From positions 3,162,001 to 3,226,000 of the forward strand of contig NZ_CP157210.1 in the NCBI RefSeq assembly GCF_046736345.1: a stretch of 64,000 nt of DNA, read 5' to 3'. The position numbers and the translations under genes were made by a program. Shown piece by piece: positions 35,419 through 43,702 of this stretch. Under the pieces are notes generated by a model. That model had not been told where the DNA came from and made no database searches. It saw nothing but the letters and a program-made list of their open reading frames with translations. Source of the stretch: Hyphococcus formosus. GTDB taxonomy: Bacteria > Pseudomonadota > Alphaproteobacteria > Caulobacterales > Parvularculaceae. Positions within the stretch are counted from its first letter, which is position 1, and each line of letters opens with the position of its first letter.

Positions 35419-37029
35419 ATGATGGGACTAATGATGGACCGGCCGCTTTTGACGACCGAGATCCTAAAACACGCGGTGCGAAATTATCGGAACACCGAAA
35501 TCGTCACGCGCACGGTCGAAGGTCCCATCCATCGATATACAGTTGCCGATTCGAGTAAGCGAATTGCGCAATTGGCGAATGCGCTGATTGATATGGGCGT
35601 AAAGCCCGGTGACCGAATTGGCGTGATTGGTTGGAACACCCATCGCCAGTTCGAGTTATATTACGCGATTGGCGGCATTGGTGCGGTTTTGCACACGGTC
35701 AATCCGCGCCTGGGGCCAGAAAATGCGGCCTTCGTTATCAATCATGCCGAAGATTCGTTTCTCTTCTATGATATTACCTTTGCTCCCTTGGTTGCAGCAT
35801 TGAAACCGGCGTTAAAGACGGTCAAAGAATATTGCGTAATGACCGATAGCGATAATGCCCCGGAAGGCGGGGCGCATGTTTATGAAGAGGTTATTGCTCC
35901 GGCTAGCAATCAATTTGAATGGCCTGAATTTGATGAAAATACAGCCGTTGCCATGTGCTATACTTCGGGGACGACTGGCGATCCAAAGGGGGTGGTTTAC
36001 AGTCATCGCGCATTGGTTTTGCAGGCGTTCGGGAGTGTGCTCCCGACGGCGTTAGGCGTTGATGAAGGCGACTCGATATTGCCGGTTGTGCCGATGTTTC
36101 ATGTGAACGCATGGAATACGCCCTATTCGAGTTTAATGGTTGGCCTTAAACAAGTTTTCCCTGGTCCGCGCCTTGATGGTGAGGGACTGTATGAAATGCT
36201 TGAAAATGAAAAAGTGACCTACAGCGTCGGTGTACCGACGGTTTGGCTTGGGTTGCTTCAATATCTCGAAAAGACCGGCAAAACACTGACCCATTTGAAA
36301 ACCGGCTTAAGCGGTGGTTCGGCGTTACCCGAAGCCTTGATCCGCGGTTTTGAAAAATATGATGTACATCTTCGCCAAGGCTGGGGCATGACCGAAATGT
36401 CGCCGATTGGAACGGTTAACTCGTTGCCGCCACACCTGAAAAAACTCCCACTTGATGAGCGGATCCCTTATGAGCTCAAGGCGGGCAGGGCGCTTCCCTT
36501 TGTTGATATGCGGATTGTCGATGCGGCAGGAAAACAATTGCCGCATGATGGTGTGTCTGATGGCCACCTTCAGGTGCGTGGACCGTGGATTATCGGCGAA
36601 TATTATAAAGCTGAAGGCGAGACACTGACCAACGATGGCTGGTTCGACACAGGCGATGTGGCGATCATCGATGAAGAAGGCTTCATGCAGATCACGGATC
36701 GATCCAAAGACGTCATCAAAACTGGGGGCGAGTGGGTTTCGTCAATCGACATTGAAAATGCGGCACTGATGCACCCCGGTATTGCACAGGCAGGCGTGAT
36801 CGGTGTGCATCACCCGAAATGGCAAGAAAGACCATTGCTGATTGTTGTTAAAAAAGAAGGCCATGATCCGAGACCAGAGGAAATCAAGGATTTCCTGAAA
36901 GACAAAATTGACAAGATCGCGTGGCCGGATGCAGTTGAATTTGTCGATGAAATTCCGCTTGGGGCGACAGGGAAAGTCTTGAAGACCGAGCTTAGAAAAA
37001 TTTTCAAAGACTATAAGCTACCGGCCTAG
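35419..37029 (+). CDS. Acyl-CoA synthetase (AMP-dependent fatty-acid-CoA ligase)
   Basis: A 536-residue member of the ANL superfamily. ATG 35419 is chosen: GGAGAGGG lies 9 nt before it, while the ATG at 35401 overlaps that signal. The P-loop is AMCYTSGTTGDPKGVVYSHRA, then VPMFHVNAWNTPYSSLMVG, the A5 motif QGWGMTEMSPIGTVN, A7 DGWFDTGDVAIIDEEGF, A8 DRSKDVIKTGGEWVSSIDIE and the catalytic Lys in PLGATGKVLKTELRK. This pattern is that of medium/long-chain fatty acyl-CoA ligases (FadD/AlkK-like). Single gene. Confidence 0.92.
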   Translation: MMGLMMDRPLLTTEILKHAVRNYRNTEIVTRTVEGPIHRYTVADSSKRIAQLANALIDMGVKPGDRIGVIGWNTHRQFELYYAIGGIGAVLHTVNPRLGPENAAFVINHAEDSFLFYDITFAPLVAALKPALKTVKEYCVMTDSDNAPEGGAHVYEEVIAPASNQFEWPEFDENTAVAMCYTSGTTGDPKGVVYSHRALVLQAFGSVLPTALGVDEGDSILPVVPMFHVNAWNTPYSSLMVGLKQVFPGPRLDGEGLYEMLENEKVTYSVGVPTVWLGLLQYLEKTGKTLTHLKTGLSGGSALPEALIRGFEKYDVHLRQGWGMTEMSPIGTVNSLPPHLKKLPLDERIPYELKAGRALPFVDMRIVDAAGKQLPHDGVSDGHLQVRGPWIIGEYYKAEGETLTNDGWFDTGDVAIIDEEGFMQITDRSKDVIKTGGEWVSSIDIENAALMHPGIAQAGVIGVHHPKWQERPLLIVVKKEGHDPRPEEIKDFLKDKIDKIAWPDAVEFVDEIPLGATGKVLKTELRKIFKDYKLPA

Positions 37030-37040
37030 CATTTGAGATT

Positions 37041-37072
37041 GACCTCCGGCATTGCGCTGGAGGTCATTTTTT
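37041..37072. terminator. Bidirectional terminator between acyl-CoA ligase and anti-sigma genes
   Basis: GACCTCC and GGAGGTC form a 7-bp stem with an 11-nt GC-rich loop and are followed by ATTTTTT on the plus strand. The minus-strand anti-sigma gene ends at 37071, within the T tract, so it may serve both converging genes. Confidence 0.8.
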
Positions 37073-37751
37073 AGACGCCAAGAAGCGGCTGGATAATTTT
37101 ATAGATTGGGTTTTTGAAAACCAACGCGCCTTCGTCGACCACGAGTGAGATACAATCCTCGCCATGGGCGTCGATGATTGGTTGGTGAACGCAATTTTCA
37201 TCTTCGCAATGAAGATCACCAACGCCATAATTTTCGCCATTCACATTGTATCCGCCCTGAAGAATAAGTGTCCATTCTTGTCCGCGATGAGTGTGAACCG
37301 GTAATTTCAACCCTTGTTTCGCTTTCAGCAAATAAAGCCTTTCCCCATCTTCACCCAGTAGCGGGGCGCGCTCGACGCCGGGGCCGCTCTTCTTCCACTT
37401 CAGGTCGATCTCTGAAGTTTCTAGAAATTTCTGTAACGGGGATGGAATCCAGCCAGAGGCACGGCTTTGATCACGCGCAGTTGCTGATGGGGCATGGGCG
37501 GGCATATCACTGTCAGGTAGCGCAAGTGACAAACGCGTAAGAAAGTCATTAGACAGATCTTCGCCTTTTGCGCTTTCTATAAACGCGCCGCCAATCTCGT
37601 CATACACATTTATCTTCGCCGCAATCGCCGGCGCGATGGCCATCTGACAATCAATCAACAGGCTTTTCGCCGGCGTCAGCGTGCCCGATGAATATGACGC
37701 GAGCCATTCTTCATTTGCGGTGTGACGGGGTGATAAACTCGTGCTAGTCAT
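37071..37751 (-). CDS. ChrR-like cupin anti-sigma factor with degenerate zinc site
   Basis: A 226-residue protein that aligns from memory along its length with Rhodobacter ChrR, the anti-sigma factor of RpoE (ECF11) in the singlet-oxygen response. Of the N-terminal zinc ligands only H10 remains; the His-x3-Cys-x2-Cys set is Q36, A40 and I43. The C-terminal cupin keeps its metal ligands H153, H155, E159 and H189 (PVHTHRGQE; CVHQP). The gene overlaps the sigma gene by 8 nt, so the pair is coupled. Signal sensing may rely on the cupin alone. It could still bind sigma through the surrounding helices. Confidence 0.82.
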   Translation of the reverse strand: MTSTSLSPRHTANEEWLASYSSGTLTPAKSLLIDCQMAIAPAIAAKINVYDEIGGAFIESAKGEDLSNDFLTRLSLALPDSDMPAHAPSATARDQSRASGWIPSPLQKFLETSEIDLKWKKSGPGVERAPLLGEDGERLYLLKAKQGLKLPVHTHRGQEWTLILQGGYNVNGENYGVGDLHCEDENCVHQPIIDAHGEDCISLVVDEGALVFKNPIYKIIQPLLGV

Positions 37752-38391
37752 TAAAATACTCCGAAAACTCAGTCATGCTTTCCTGCATTTTTTTCAATGG
37801 TGCGCGGATCCGGCTTTTTACGGTTCCAAGCGCTAAACCGGTTCTTTTGGCGATTTCGCCATGCGAAAGCCCTTCGAAAAATGATAGGTAGAGTACATGT
37901 TTTTGTTCAGCCGGTAGCAGGGCGAGCTGTTTGTGAATTGCGGCGGATATCTCGTTCTGGTCAAACGCTGCGTCCGCGCCATCAACTGCGCCATCTACGA
38001 GGGCGACGAGGTCATCCGGGGCGGTAACGTCCACTCGTTGTGATTTTCGCTTGCAATCAATCCACCGGTTTCTCGTTAGGCGAAAAAGCCACGTCGAAAA
38101 TTTGCCGCGCGATGGATCATATTTGTTCGCCTTCACCCAAACGGTGACCATAACGTCCTGAACGATATCTTCCGCGGCATGCGAGTCTTCACCGCGACAA
38201 ACAAGCCAGGATTTAAGGCGCGGGCCGTAATGCGACGCGAGCGAATTAAGCGCATCCCGGTCGCGGTGATTGCGCACTTTTTCGATTAAAACTTCATCTG
38301 TATCGCTGCGATTGGGCATGGCAATTACCACACCAACTTTTGGCGATATCGACGGCGCTGATAGCTGGCTTCGCGATTGTTCAAGGGACAT
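37744..38391 (-). CDS. ECF sigma factor, ECF11/RpoE-ChrR type
   Basis: A 215-residue sigma-70 family factor with regions 2 and 4 only. Region 2: AAEDIVQDVMVTVWVKANKYDPSRGKFSTWLFRLTRNRWID; region 4: LLPAEQKHVLYLSFFEGLSHGEIAKRTGLALGTVKSRIRAPLKKM with its helix-turn-helix. Partner and neighbours point to the ECF11 group that answers singlet oxygen and organic peroxide. ATG 38391 has GGAGAG 4 nt before it, but the predicted transcript start would lie right at that signal; ATG 38319 is an alternative start. A promoter of its own type lies upstream, so positive autoregulation is likely. Confidence 0.92.
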   Translation of the reverse strand: MSLEQSRSQLSAPSISPKVGVVIAMPNRSDTDEVLIEKVRNHRDRDALNSLASHYGPRLKSWLVCRGEDSHAAEDIVQDVMVTVWVKANKYDPSRGKFSTWLFRLTRNRWIDCKRKSQRVDVTAPDDLVALVDGAVDGADAAFDQNEISAAIHKQLALLPAEQKHVLYLSFFEGLSHGEIAKRTGLALGTVKSRIRAPLKKMQESMTEFSEYFND

Positions 38392-38407
38392 GTTACTCTC
38401 CTAGGAA

Positions 38408-38437
38408 CACTTACGCGCCAAACCGGCGGTTGGATCA
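38408..38437 (-). promoter_or_regulatory. ECF11-type promoter of the sigma/anti-sigma operon
   Basis: On the minus strand TGATCC (38437-38432), 18-nt spacer, TAAGTG (38413-38408). This equals the RpoE consensus known from Rhodobacter (TGATCC, ~18 nt, TAA-). The start codon follows 16 nt after the -10 element. Confidence 0.72.
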
Positions 38438-38439
38438 CT

Positions 38440-38469
38440 CGATCCAAACTCATGTAAAATGCGTAACAA
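38440..38469 (+). promoter_or_regulatory. ECF11-type promoter of the FAD-DUF1365-DUF3833 operon
   Basis: On the plus strand CGATCC (38440-38445), 18-nt spacer, TAACAA (38464-38469). One mismatch in the -35. It faces away from the sigma promoter; the two -35 boxes lie in the near-palindrome TTGGATCACTCGATCCAAA with only 2 nt between them. Confidence 0.65.
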
Positions 38470-38502
38470 AGGGGCAGCAAAAATCCAGGCATCACAAATT
38501 AT

Positions 38503-39870
38503 ATGAGCAAAATCACAAATTTAGCTAGCCCACGGTCCGCTGGCGCGCGCCCACGTGTGGCGGTTATTGGCTCCGGAATATCAGGGCTTTCAGCGGCTTG
38601 GGGGCTCAATCGTGATTGTGATGTCTTTGTTTTTGAACGGAACAATTATATTGGCGGGCACACCAACACGGTCATTTTTGATGCGCCGGAAGGACCTGTG
38701 CCGGTCGACACCGGTTTCATCGTCTATAATGACCCAAATTATCCCAATTTAGCCGCGCTTTTCGACCGCCTGGGCGTGCGTTCAAATTCGACGGAGATGC
38801 ATTTCTCGGTTTCTGCGCGCGACAGAGGGATAGAATATGCGAGTAACGGCATATCCGGGCTTTTCGCAGATCTGAGAAACATCACACGCCCCCGCTTTTT
38901 TGCGATGCTCGCCGATATTCTGCGGTTTTATGCGTCCGCGCCGGGCCTTGTTGGGGCGTCTGATGATTTGACGCTGGGCGAATTTTTACGCCGTAAACGA
39001 TACGGAGCGACCTTCGTACGCGATCATATCTTGCCGATGGCGGCGGCAATCTGGTCGTGTCCTGTCGGCACCATTTTGGACTTTCCAGTAAAAAGCCTTG
39101 CCCGTTTTTTTATCAATCACGGCCTGGTCGAGCTAGGAACACCATTTGAATGGAAGTCAGTGAGTGGTGGGAGCGCGTCCTACATCGCGCCATTAACCGC
39201 AGATTTTGGCGAAAAGATATTTTTGAACGCCAAAGTCATGGGGGTACGGCGTATTTCAACCGGTGTTGAACTTTCATTTGGTGACGGGAATGTACAGCTT
39301 TTCGATCAGGTTGTATTTGCCTGCCACGCGCCGCAGACGCTTGCGCTGCTAACCGATGCGACACCGCGAGAGCGTGATGTTCTTTCTGCATTCCGAACCC
39401 AACCCAATACCGCAATTCTTCATACGGATGAAAACTGTATGCCGCGCCGAAAGCGAGCATGGGCAAATTGGAACTACCTTTCCGATTATTCCAATCAGCA
39501 AGAAATATCTGTCACCTATTGGATGAATGCGCTGCAAGATCTGAAAACAGAAACGAACTGCTTTGTTACGCTAAACCCTTTCCACCCTCCGCAACCAGGT
39601 AAAGTCATTGCAAGTTTTGAATATGACCACCCGGTGTTCGATCCGGTGGCAACGAAAGCCCAACAGCGCCTTTGGGATATCCAGGGGCATGACCGCGTGT
39701 GGTTTGCTGGTGCGTGGATGGGGTATGGCTTCCACGAGGATGGATTACAGGCTGGGCTGGCCGTCGCTGAGGGCATGACAGAATGGCGACGCCCGTGGGA
39801 TTTCGATTTCACGAAAGAGCGTCTGGCGCGGACCTATTCCGGTGCGGATAAGGCAAGTTTGGCAGCATGA
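38503..39870 (+). CDS. FAD-dependent amine-oxidase-like oxidoreductase
   Basis: A 455-residue protein. RVAVIGSGISGLSAAWGL (G-x-G-x-x-G) and VFERNNYIGGHTNTV form the FAD site; VDTGFIVYNDPNYPNL is characteristic of the NAD/FAD-binding protein family found before DUF1365 genes. The end WFAGAWMGYGFHEDGLQAGLAVAE is the closing FAD motif. In Rhodobacter and relatives such an operon is part of the core ECF11 regulon and is tied to changes of membrane fatty acids under singlet oxygen stress; the individual reaction of this enzyme is not something I can state. Overlaps the next gene by ATGA. Confidence 0.88.
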   Translation: MSKITNLASPRSAGARPRVAVIGSGISGLSAAWGLNRDCDVFVFERNNYIGGHTNTVIFDAPEGPVPVDTGFIVYNDPNYPNLAALFDRLGVRSNSTEMHFSVSARDRGIEYASNGISGLFADLRNITRPRFFAMLADILRFYASAPGLVGASDDLTLGEFLRRKRYGATFVRDHILPMAAAIWSCPVGTILDFPVKSLARFFINHGLVELGTPFEWKSVSGGSASYIAPLTADFGEKIFLNAKVMGVRRISTGVELSFGDGNVQLFDQVVFACHAPQTLALLTDATPRERDVLSAFRTQPNTAILHTDENCMPRRKRAWANWNYLSDYSNQQEISVTYWMNALQDLKTETNCFVTLNPFHPPQPGKVIASFEYDHPVFDPVATKAQQRLWDIQGHDRVWFAGAWMGYGFHEDGLQAGLAVAEGMTEWRRPWDFDFTKERLARTYSGADKASLAA

Positions 39871-40691
39871 CCCATGCCAGCTTTTACATAGGCAACGTCC
39901 ATCACGCGCGGTTATCCGGCCCCGGTCATCAGTTCGATTATGGTGTCGCCTATGTTTGTATTGACCTGGATCGAGCAGAAAAATGTAACGACTATTCGAA
40001 ATTATTTGGCTGGAATAAACGCCGCGTAATGAATGTTAACCCAAAAGATCACGGAGATGGAAAAACAGATAATCTGGCCCGTTGGGTGCGCAAAACCTTA
40101 CGAAAGAACGGCGTTGATCGCTCGGTGACTAAGATTGATCTTTTCACGATGCCACGAATTTTCGGCTATGTGTTCAATCCGATCTCAATATATTTCGTAT
40201 ACGAAGGTAATGACACACATCATGTGTTATATGAAGTGAACAACACTTTTGGTGGGCGTCATTTCTACCTAATGCCGGTCGAGACTTCGCGGCAGAGCCA
40301 TAACCATAAATGCGAAAAAGAATTCTATGTATCGCCGTTTTTTGATGTTGAAGGGTGTTACGAGTTTTCTTTGTCAGATCCTGCAGAGACGATGAAACTG
40401 TTGATCAAATATTTCGACGGTACTGGGACAAAAGCATTAACGGCTTCGTTCACAGGGCAGAAGGCGAAAATCACGACCGGACGTTGCGTGAAAACGCTGC
40501 TCGCCTTCCCGTTTATGACACTAGGCGTGATGCTGGGCATTCATTGGCAAGCGCTAAAGCTCTTTCTGAAGGGGGCGCGTGTCAAAGACGCAAAGGGTAG
40601 GGAGAAGCAATTCGGTAAAATCACAGGCGAACAAAAAACCAATGCTGTGCGGCGGGGCAAGATTTCTGAAGCGGAGTTGATCAATGGATGA
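39867..40691 (+). CDS. DUF1365 family protein
   Basis: A 274-residue protein with the family features: N-terminal FYIGNVHHARLSGPGHQFDYGVAYVCIDLDR, central TMPRIFGYVFNPISIYFVYE (the highly conserved R-x-x-G-Y-x-F-N-P-x-S-x-Y), EVNNTFGGRHFYLMP, and KEFYVSPFFDVEG. A hydrophobic segment near residues 210-235 may associate with the membrane. Function unknown. Members sit with FAD oxidoreductases and cyclopropane-type fatty-acid methyltransferases in lipid modification operons. Translationally coupled on both sides (4-nt and 8-nt overlaps). Confidence 0.92.
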   Translation: MTHASFYIGNVHHARLSGPGHQFDYGVAYVCIDLDRAEKCNDYSKLFGWNKRRVMNVNPKDHGDGKTDNLARWVRKTLRKNGVDRSVTKIDLFTMPRIFGYVFNPISIYFVYEGNDTHHVLYEVNNTFGGRHFYLMPVETSRQSHNHKCEKEFYVSPFFDVEGCYEFSLSDPAETMKLLIKYFDGTGTKALTASFTGQKAKITTGRCVKTLLAFPFMTLGVMLGIHWQALKLFLKGARVKDAKGREKQFGKITGEQKTNAVRRGKISEAELING

Positions 40692-41154
40692 CCACCGAGA
40701 GATAAGTTTAGACGCTGAAACCTCGCCAGCTTTCGGATATGCGATCCGCTGCCTTGCAGGCAAGCGACACTGGGAAGGCGTAGCCTCATCATTTTGGGGG
40801 CTTTATCGCCGCGCATTCTCGATCATTTCAAATGGTCGGGTTCAGGCAAGCAAGCTCCTGTTTGACGAGAAAATCGAATTTGCAGACGGAGAAGTTCAGG
40901 ATCGCTCATGGCAACTCATCGATTCTGCGCGCGGCGTCTTATTGCAAACCGACAACGCCAAACTGAAAAAGCCCGGCGCGCTTGAGAATGGCGTTTTCGA
41001 AATTGTCTATGATCTGAAAATTGCTGGGGTTTGGGTGGCATATGTTGATCAATTCAAAATCGATGATCAGGGTAATGTCGAAAATTGGGGCTTCATGAAG
41101 CTGTTTGGCATCACCATCATGGCAATAAAGGTCTATTCTCCTGTTACAGGCTAA
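40684..41154 (+). CDS. DUF3833 family protein
   Basis: A 156-residue protein. SFWGLYRRAFSIISNGRVQ followed by LLFDEKIEFADGEVQDRSWQLIDS, and late FKIDDQGNVENWGFMKLFGITIMAIKVYSPV, match the DUF3833 lipocalin-like family (F-x-Y-x-D-G-x-x-x-x-R-x-W; N-x-x-x-M-x-K-F-G). Most members are lipoproteins, but I see no lipobox here, and the usual DD-W metal-like segment is changed to YVDQFKID. Last gene of the presumed ECF-controlled operon. Confidence 0.78.
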   Translation: MDDHREISLDAETSPAFGYAIRCLAGKRHWEGVASSFWGLYRRAFSIISNGRVQASKLLFDEKIEFADGEVQDRSWQLIDSARGVLLQTDNAKLKKPGALENGVFEIVYDLKIAGVWVAYVDQFKIDDQGNVENWGFMKLFGITIMAIKVYSPVTG

Positions 41155-41158
41155 GTGA

Positions 41159-41923
41159 TCAGGACGCGTCCGGTCGGTCTCGGAGCATTTTTTTGGTGAG
41201 TCTAAAATAAAATGACTTCGGGATCGTCGCTAAAAATTTAAGGCTCCAGGCAAGACGACGAGGGAATACTGTTTCAAACTGGTGCCCAGATATACCTTTG
41301 ATGATTCTGTCGGTCGCGGCATCAAGCTCCATCAGAAAGGGCATTTCAAAGTCATTTTTATCCGTGAGCGGTGTTTTTACAAATCCCGGTGAGATCAATT
41401 TGACGTCGATATTCTGAGGGCGCAGTTCCGCGCGAAGGGTCTCGCTCAAGCGCATGATTGCGGCCTTTGACGCGCAATAGGATCCGGCTTGAGGCAAGCC
41501 AACATAGCCAGCGACAGAGCCAACTATTGCGATAGTGCCCGAGCCCTGTTGTTGCATCGCCGGGATAACCGCATCGAGACAATTGAGGGTGCCAAAGTAG
41601 TTTATATCCATTATCGCCTTATAGGCACTGAGCTTGAAATCACGTGCGTCCGTGGGCTTATGGTTTCCGGCATTGAGGATCGCCAGATTGAGGGGGCCTG
41701 CTTCGCCAATAAACTGATTTATGGCACTCACTGTGGCGGCATGGTCTGTCGTATCAAATATAAGCGGATAAGCCTTGGGGTGATCCCTACGGATTTCTTC
41801 AAGGGCGTCTTTATTCCGTCCACAGATACCTACGACAGAACCAGCTTTCAAATACCGCAATGCAACAGCTTTGCCGATGCCGCTTGATGCCCCAGTAACC
41901 AGAACCGTCGGAAAATTTCTCAT
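41159..41923 (-). CDS. Short-chain dehydrogenase/reductase
   Basis: A 254-residue classical SDR. VLVTGASSGIGKAVALRYL binds the cofactor, LNLAILNAGNH is the N-A-G motif, the catalytic Ser is in IAIVGSVAGYVG and Tyr-x3-Lys in GSYCASKAAIM. SDRs of this type often belong to the same FAD-DUF1365-DUF3833 lipid module, but here the gene is on the opposite strand and converges with it. No GATCC promoter is visible upstream. Confidence 0.9.
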   Translation of the reverse strand: MRNFPTVLVTGASSGIGKAVALRYLKAGSVVGICGRNKDALEEIRRDHPKAYPLIFDTTDHAATVSAINQFIGEAGPLNLAILNAGNHKPTDARDFKLSAYKAIMDINYFGTLNCLDAVIPAMQQQGSGTIAIVGSVAGYVGLPQAGSYCASKAAIMRLSETLRAELRPQNIDVKLISPGFVKTPLTDKNDFEMPFLMELDAATDRIIKGISGHQFETVFPRRLAWSLKFLATIPKSFYFRLTKKMLRDRPDAS

Positions 41924-42058
41924 CTTCCACTAACGCATGAGCGGCGAGATTGGTTCACATATTTCTTGAAAATAATTTGCCGTGAAATATGCATCTATCC
42001 TCCTGACCGGCCCGTAGACAATTCATCGTTTCCATTAATGAAGAAAAGGGCTTCCCCC

Positions 42059-42568
42059 ATGTCACCATTTATCAAAGCTGCCTGCCTCGCATCTGCGATC
42101 GCTATTCTGCCGGCTTGTGCCTCCGTCGCCGAGCACCATTCCATGACCAAAGAGGTCGAGCAGAATGATATCGTCGATACGGCTGTTGCCGCAGGTTCGT
42201 TCACAACACTTGTCGCCGCGGTCCAAGCGGCTGGACTAGAAGAAACTCTACGTAGCGAGGGACCTTTTACCGTCTTTGCACCGACCGATGCGGCTTTCGC
42301 TAAACTCCCTGAGGGTACTGTAGAAAGCCTGCTGCTTCCAGAGAATAAAGCCAAGTTGGTTGATATTCTAACCTATCACGTTCTGCCATCTGCCGTCGCG
42401 TCGGGCGACATCGCGGGCAAGACCCTCGACGTTGAGACAGTGCAAGGAACGACGGTCTCAGTTGACGCAACCGATGGCGTGATGATCGACAACGCGACTG
42501 TTGTTCAAGCAGATATCGATGCATCGAATGGAATCATCCACGTAATTGACACGGTGTTGATGCCTTAA
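42059..42568 (+). CDS. Fasciclin (FAS1) domain lipoprotein
   Basis: A 169-residue protein. ATG 42059 has AAGGG 8 nt upstream; longer frames lack this. The signal peptide ends in a lipobox (AIAILPAC, Cys ~18), so it is a lipoprotein. One FAS1 domain follows: NDIVDTAVAAGSFTTLVAAVQAAGL, GPFTVFAPTDAAFAKLP (the H1 motif), ILTYHVLPS (the Y-H motif) and GIIHVIDTVLMP. FAS1 proteins mediate adhesion; in alphaproteobacteria they often lie near ECF sigma and stress genes. Confidence 0.92.
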   Translation: MSPFIKAACLASAIAILPACASVAEHHSMTKEVEQNDIVDTAVAAGSFTTLVAAVQAAGLEETLRSEGPFTVFAPTDAAFAKLPEGTVESLLLPENKAKLVDILTYHVLPSAVASGDIAGKTLDVETVQGTTVSVDATDGVMIDNATVVQADIDASNGIIHVIDTVLMP

Positions 42569-42666
42569 CTGCGAAAGGCGGAATTCTCTTCATTCTGCCT
42601 ACAAATGTTTAAAAGCACGAAAAACGGACTGGTGAGGAATGCCGGTTCACTTAAAAGGGGTAAATC

Positions 42667-43440
42667 ATGAATAAGTGTATTTTATCAACTGCTGCTGTCG
42701 TTGGTCTTCTCGCGGCCAATGGTGCGAATGCTGAAGAATATTACATCTCGCTCTCGGGCGGCGTATCGATGCTCAGCGATTCAGACAACATGGGTAGCTT
42801 CGACGGCGACTTCACCACGGGTGAAGGGACAACCATCCCCGCAGGTACCGTATTGCCAGACGGAACCGCTGTTGGATGGAGCACGGATTTCGATACCGGT
42901 TACGCGCTTTCTGGTGCGCTTGGCCGCGATTATGGTTTCTTCCGCGGCGAGCTCGAAGTTGCCTATCAATCAAATGGCGTTGGTAGCCACGCAGGCGTTT
43001 CTGCAGGCGGGATCGCCTTGGACGCAGAAGATGCCGGTGTGCTGATTACCGGGTCGCCGAATATTGGCGTCAGTGTTGGCGATCTTGTCAGCGACGGTCA
43101 GGGTGATGTTTCGACGATTTATGTCATGGCCAATGCTTTGGTTGACGTCGAACTTGGCGGACGTTTGACGCCCTATATCGGCGGTGGTGTCGGCGTCGGC
43201 TTTGTTGATGTGGATTATTCGCCGTCTGCCGTTGGTATCATCCAGGATAAATCAACTGCCTTTGCGTATCAGGCAATGGCCGGGGTTGCCTATGCGGTTG
43301 CTCCATCGGTTGATGTAAGCCTTGGCTATCGTTACCGCGCAACAACCGACGTTAGTGTCGAGGCGGATTTGTTCTCGGCGGACTTTGATGTTGAAAACAG
43401 CGCTTCAATCATCGAAGCAGGATTGCGCTTCACATTTTAG
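42667..43440 (+). CDS. Outer-membrane beta-barrel protein (Omp25/P44-like porin family)
   Basis: A 257-residue protein with a signal peptide cut after GANA (residue ~22), then EEYYISLSGGVSML. Alternating hydrophobic strands, ALGRDYGFFRGELEVAYQ, LTPYIGGGVGVGFVDVDY, FAYQAMAGVAYAVAPSVDVSLGYRYR, and a terminal Phe (AGLRFTF) fit an 8-strand outer-membrane barrel. AAAAGGGG precedes the ATG. Confidence 0.85.
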   Translation: MNKCILSTAAVVGLLAANGANAEEYYISLSGGVSMLSDSDNMGSFDGDFTTGEGTTIPAGTVLPDGTAVGWSTDFDTGYALSGALGRDYGFFRGELEVAYQSNGVGSHAGVSAGGIALDAEDAGVLITGSPNIGVSVGDLVSDGQGDVSTIYVMANALVDVELGGRLTPYIGGGVGVGFVDVDYSPSAVGIIQDKSTAFAYQAMAGVAYAVAPSVDVSLGYRYRATTDVSVEADLFSADFDVENSASIIEAGLRFTF

Positions 43441-43466
43441 CCCCATCAGCCACTCCCTGCTGATGC

Positions 43467-43493
43467 GCGCCGTTGCCCAATGGGCAGCGGCGC
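43467..43493. terminator. Strong hairpin after the outer-membrane protein gene
   Basis: GCGCCGTTGCCC pairs with GGGCAGCGGCGC (12 bp, one G-U) around a 3-nt loop, 27 nt after the stop. No T tract follows, so it may be a Rho-type or protective hairpin. A smaller one, CATCAG/CTGATG, precedes it. Confidence 0.6.
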
Positions 43494-43565
43494 ATTGCGG
43501 CGAGAGGCAAGGTCGAATGTCTTTGGTGGCGAGAGCACTGCGAAACTTGTCGCAAACGTAGCCCT

Positions 43566-43590
43566 TGGTGCCAGGAGAGGCGTCGAACTA
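43566..43590 (-). repeat. Left attachment-site copy (tRNA-Leu 3' end remnant)
   Basis: TGGTGCCAGGAGAGG, then CGTCGAACT, resembles the complement of the tRNA-Leu 3' end at 63761 (TGGTGCCCAGGAGAAG, then ACTCGAACT) with one base missing and three changes. It marks the left edge of the inserted DNA. Confidence 0.7.
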
Positions 43591-43639
43591 ATGCTTTAAA
43601 AGATTGATTTTGTTAGAATTTGTAAAATTGATCCAGATC

Positions 43640-43660
43640 GGTACCAACAAAAGTACCAAC
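43640..43660 (+). repeat. Arm-type repeat at the left end of unit 1
   Basis: Two GTACCAAC octamers 12 bp apart with spacer AAAA, preceded by G. The copy at 57151 differs in one of 21 bases. Likely an integrase arm-binding site. Confidence 0.7.
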
Positions 43661-43702
43661 AATATAACCTGCTTGATGGAAATGCAGATTTGCCGAGGCT
43701 TT

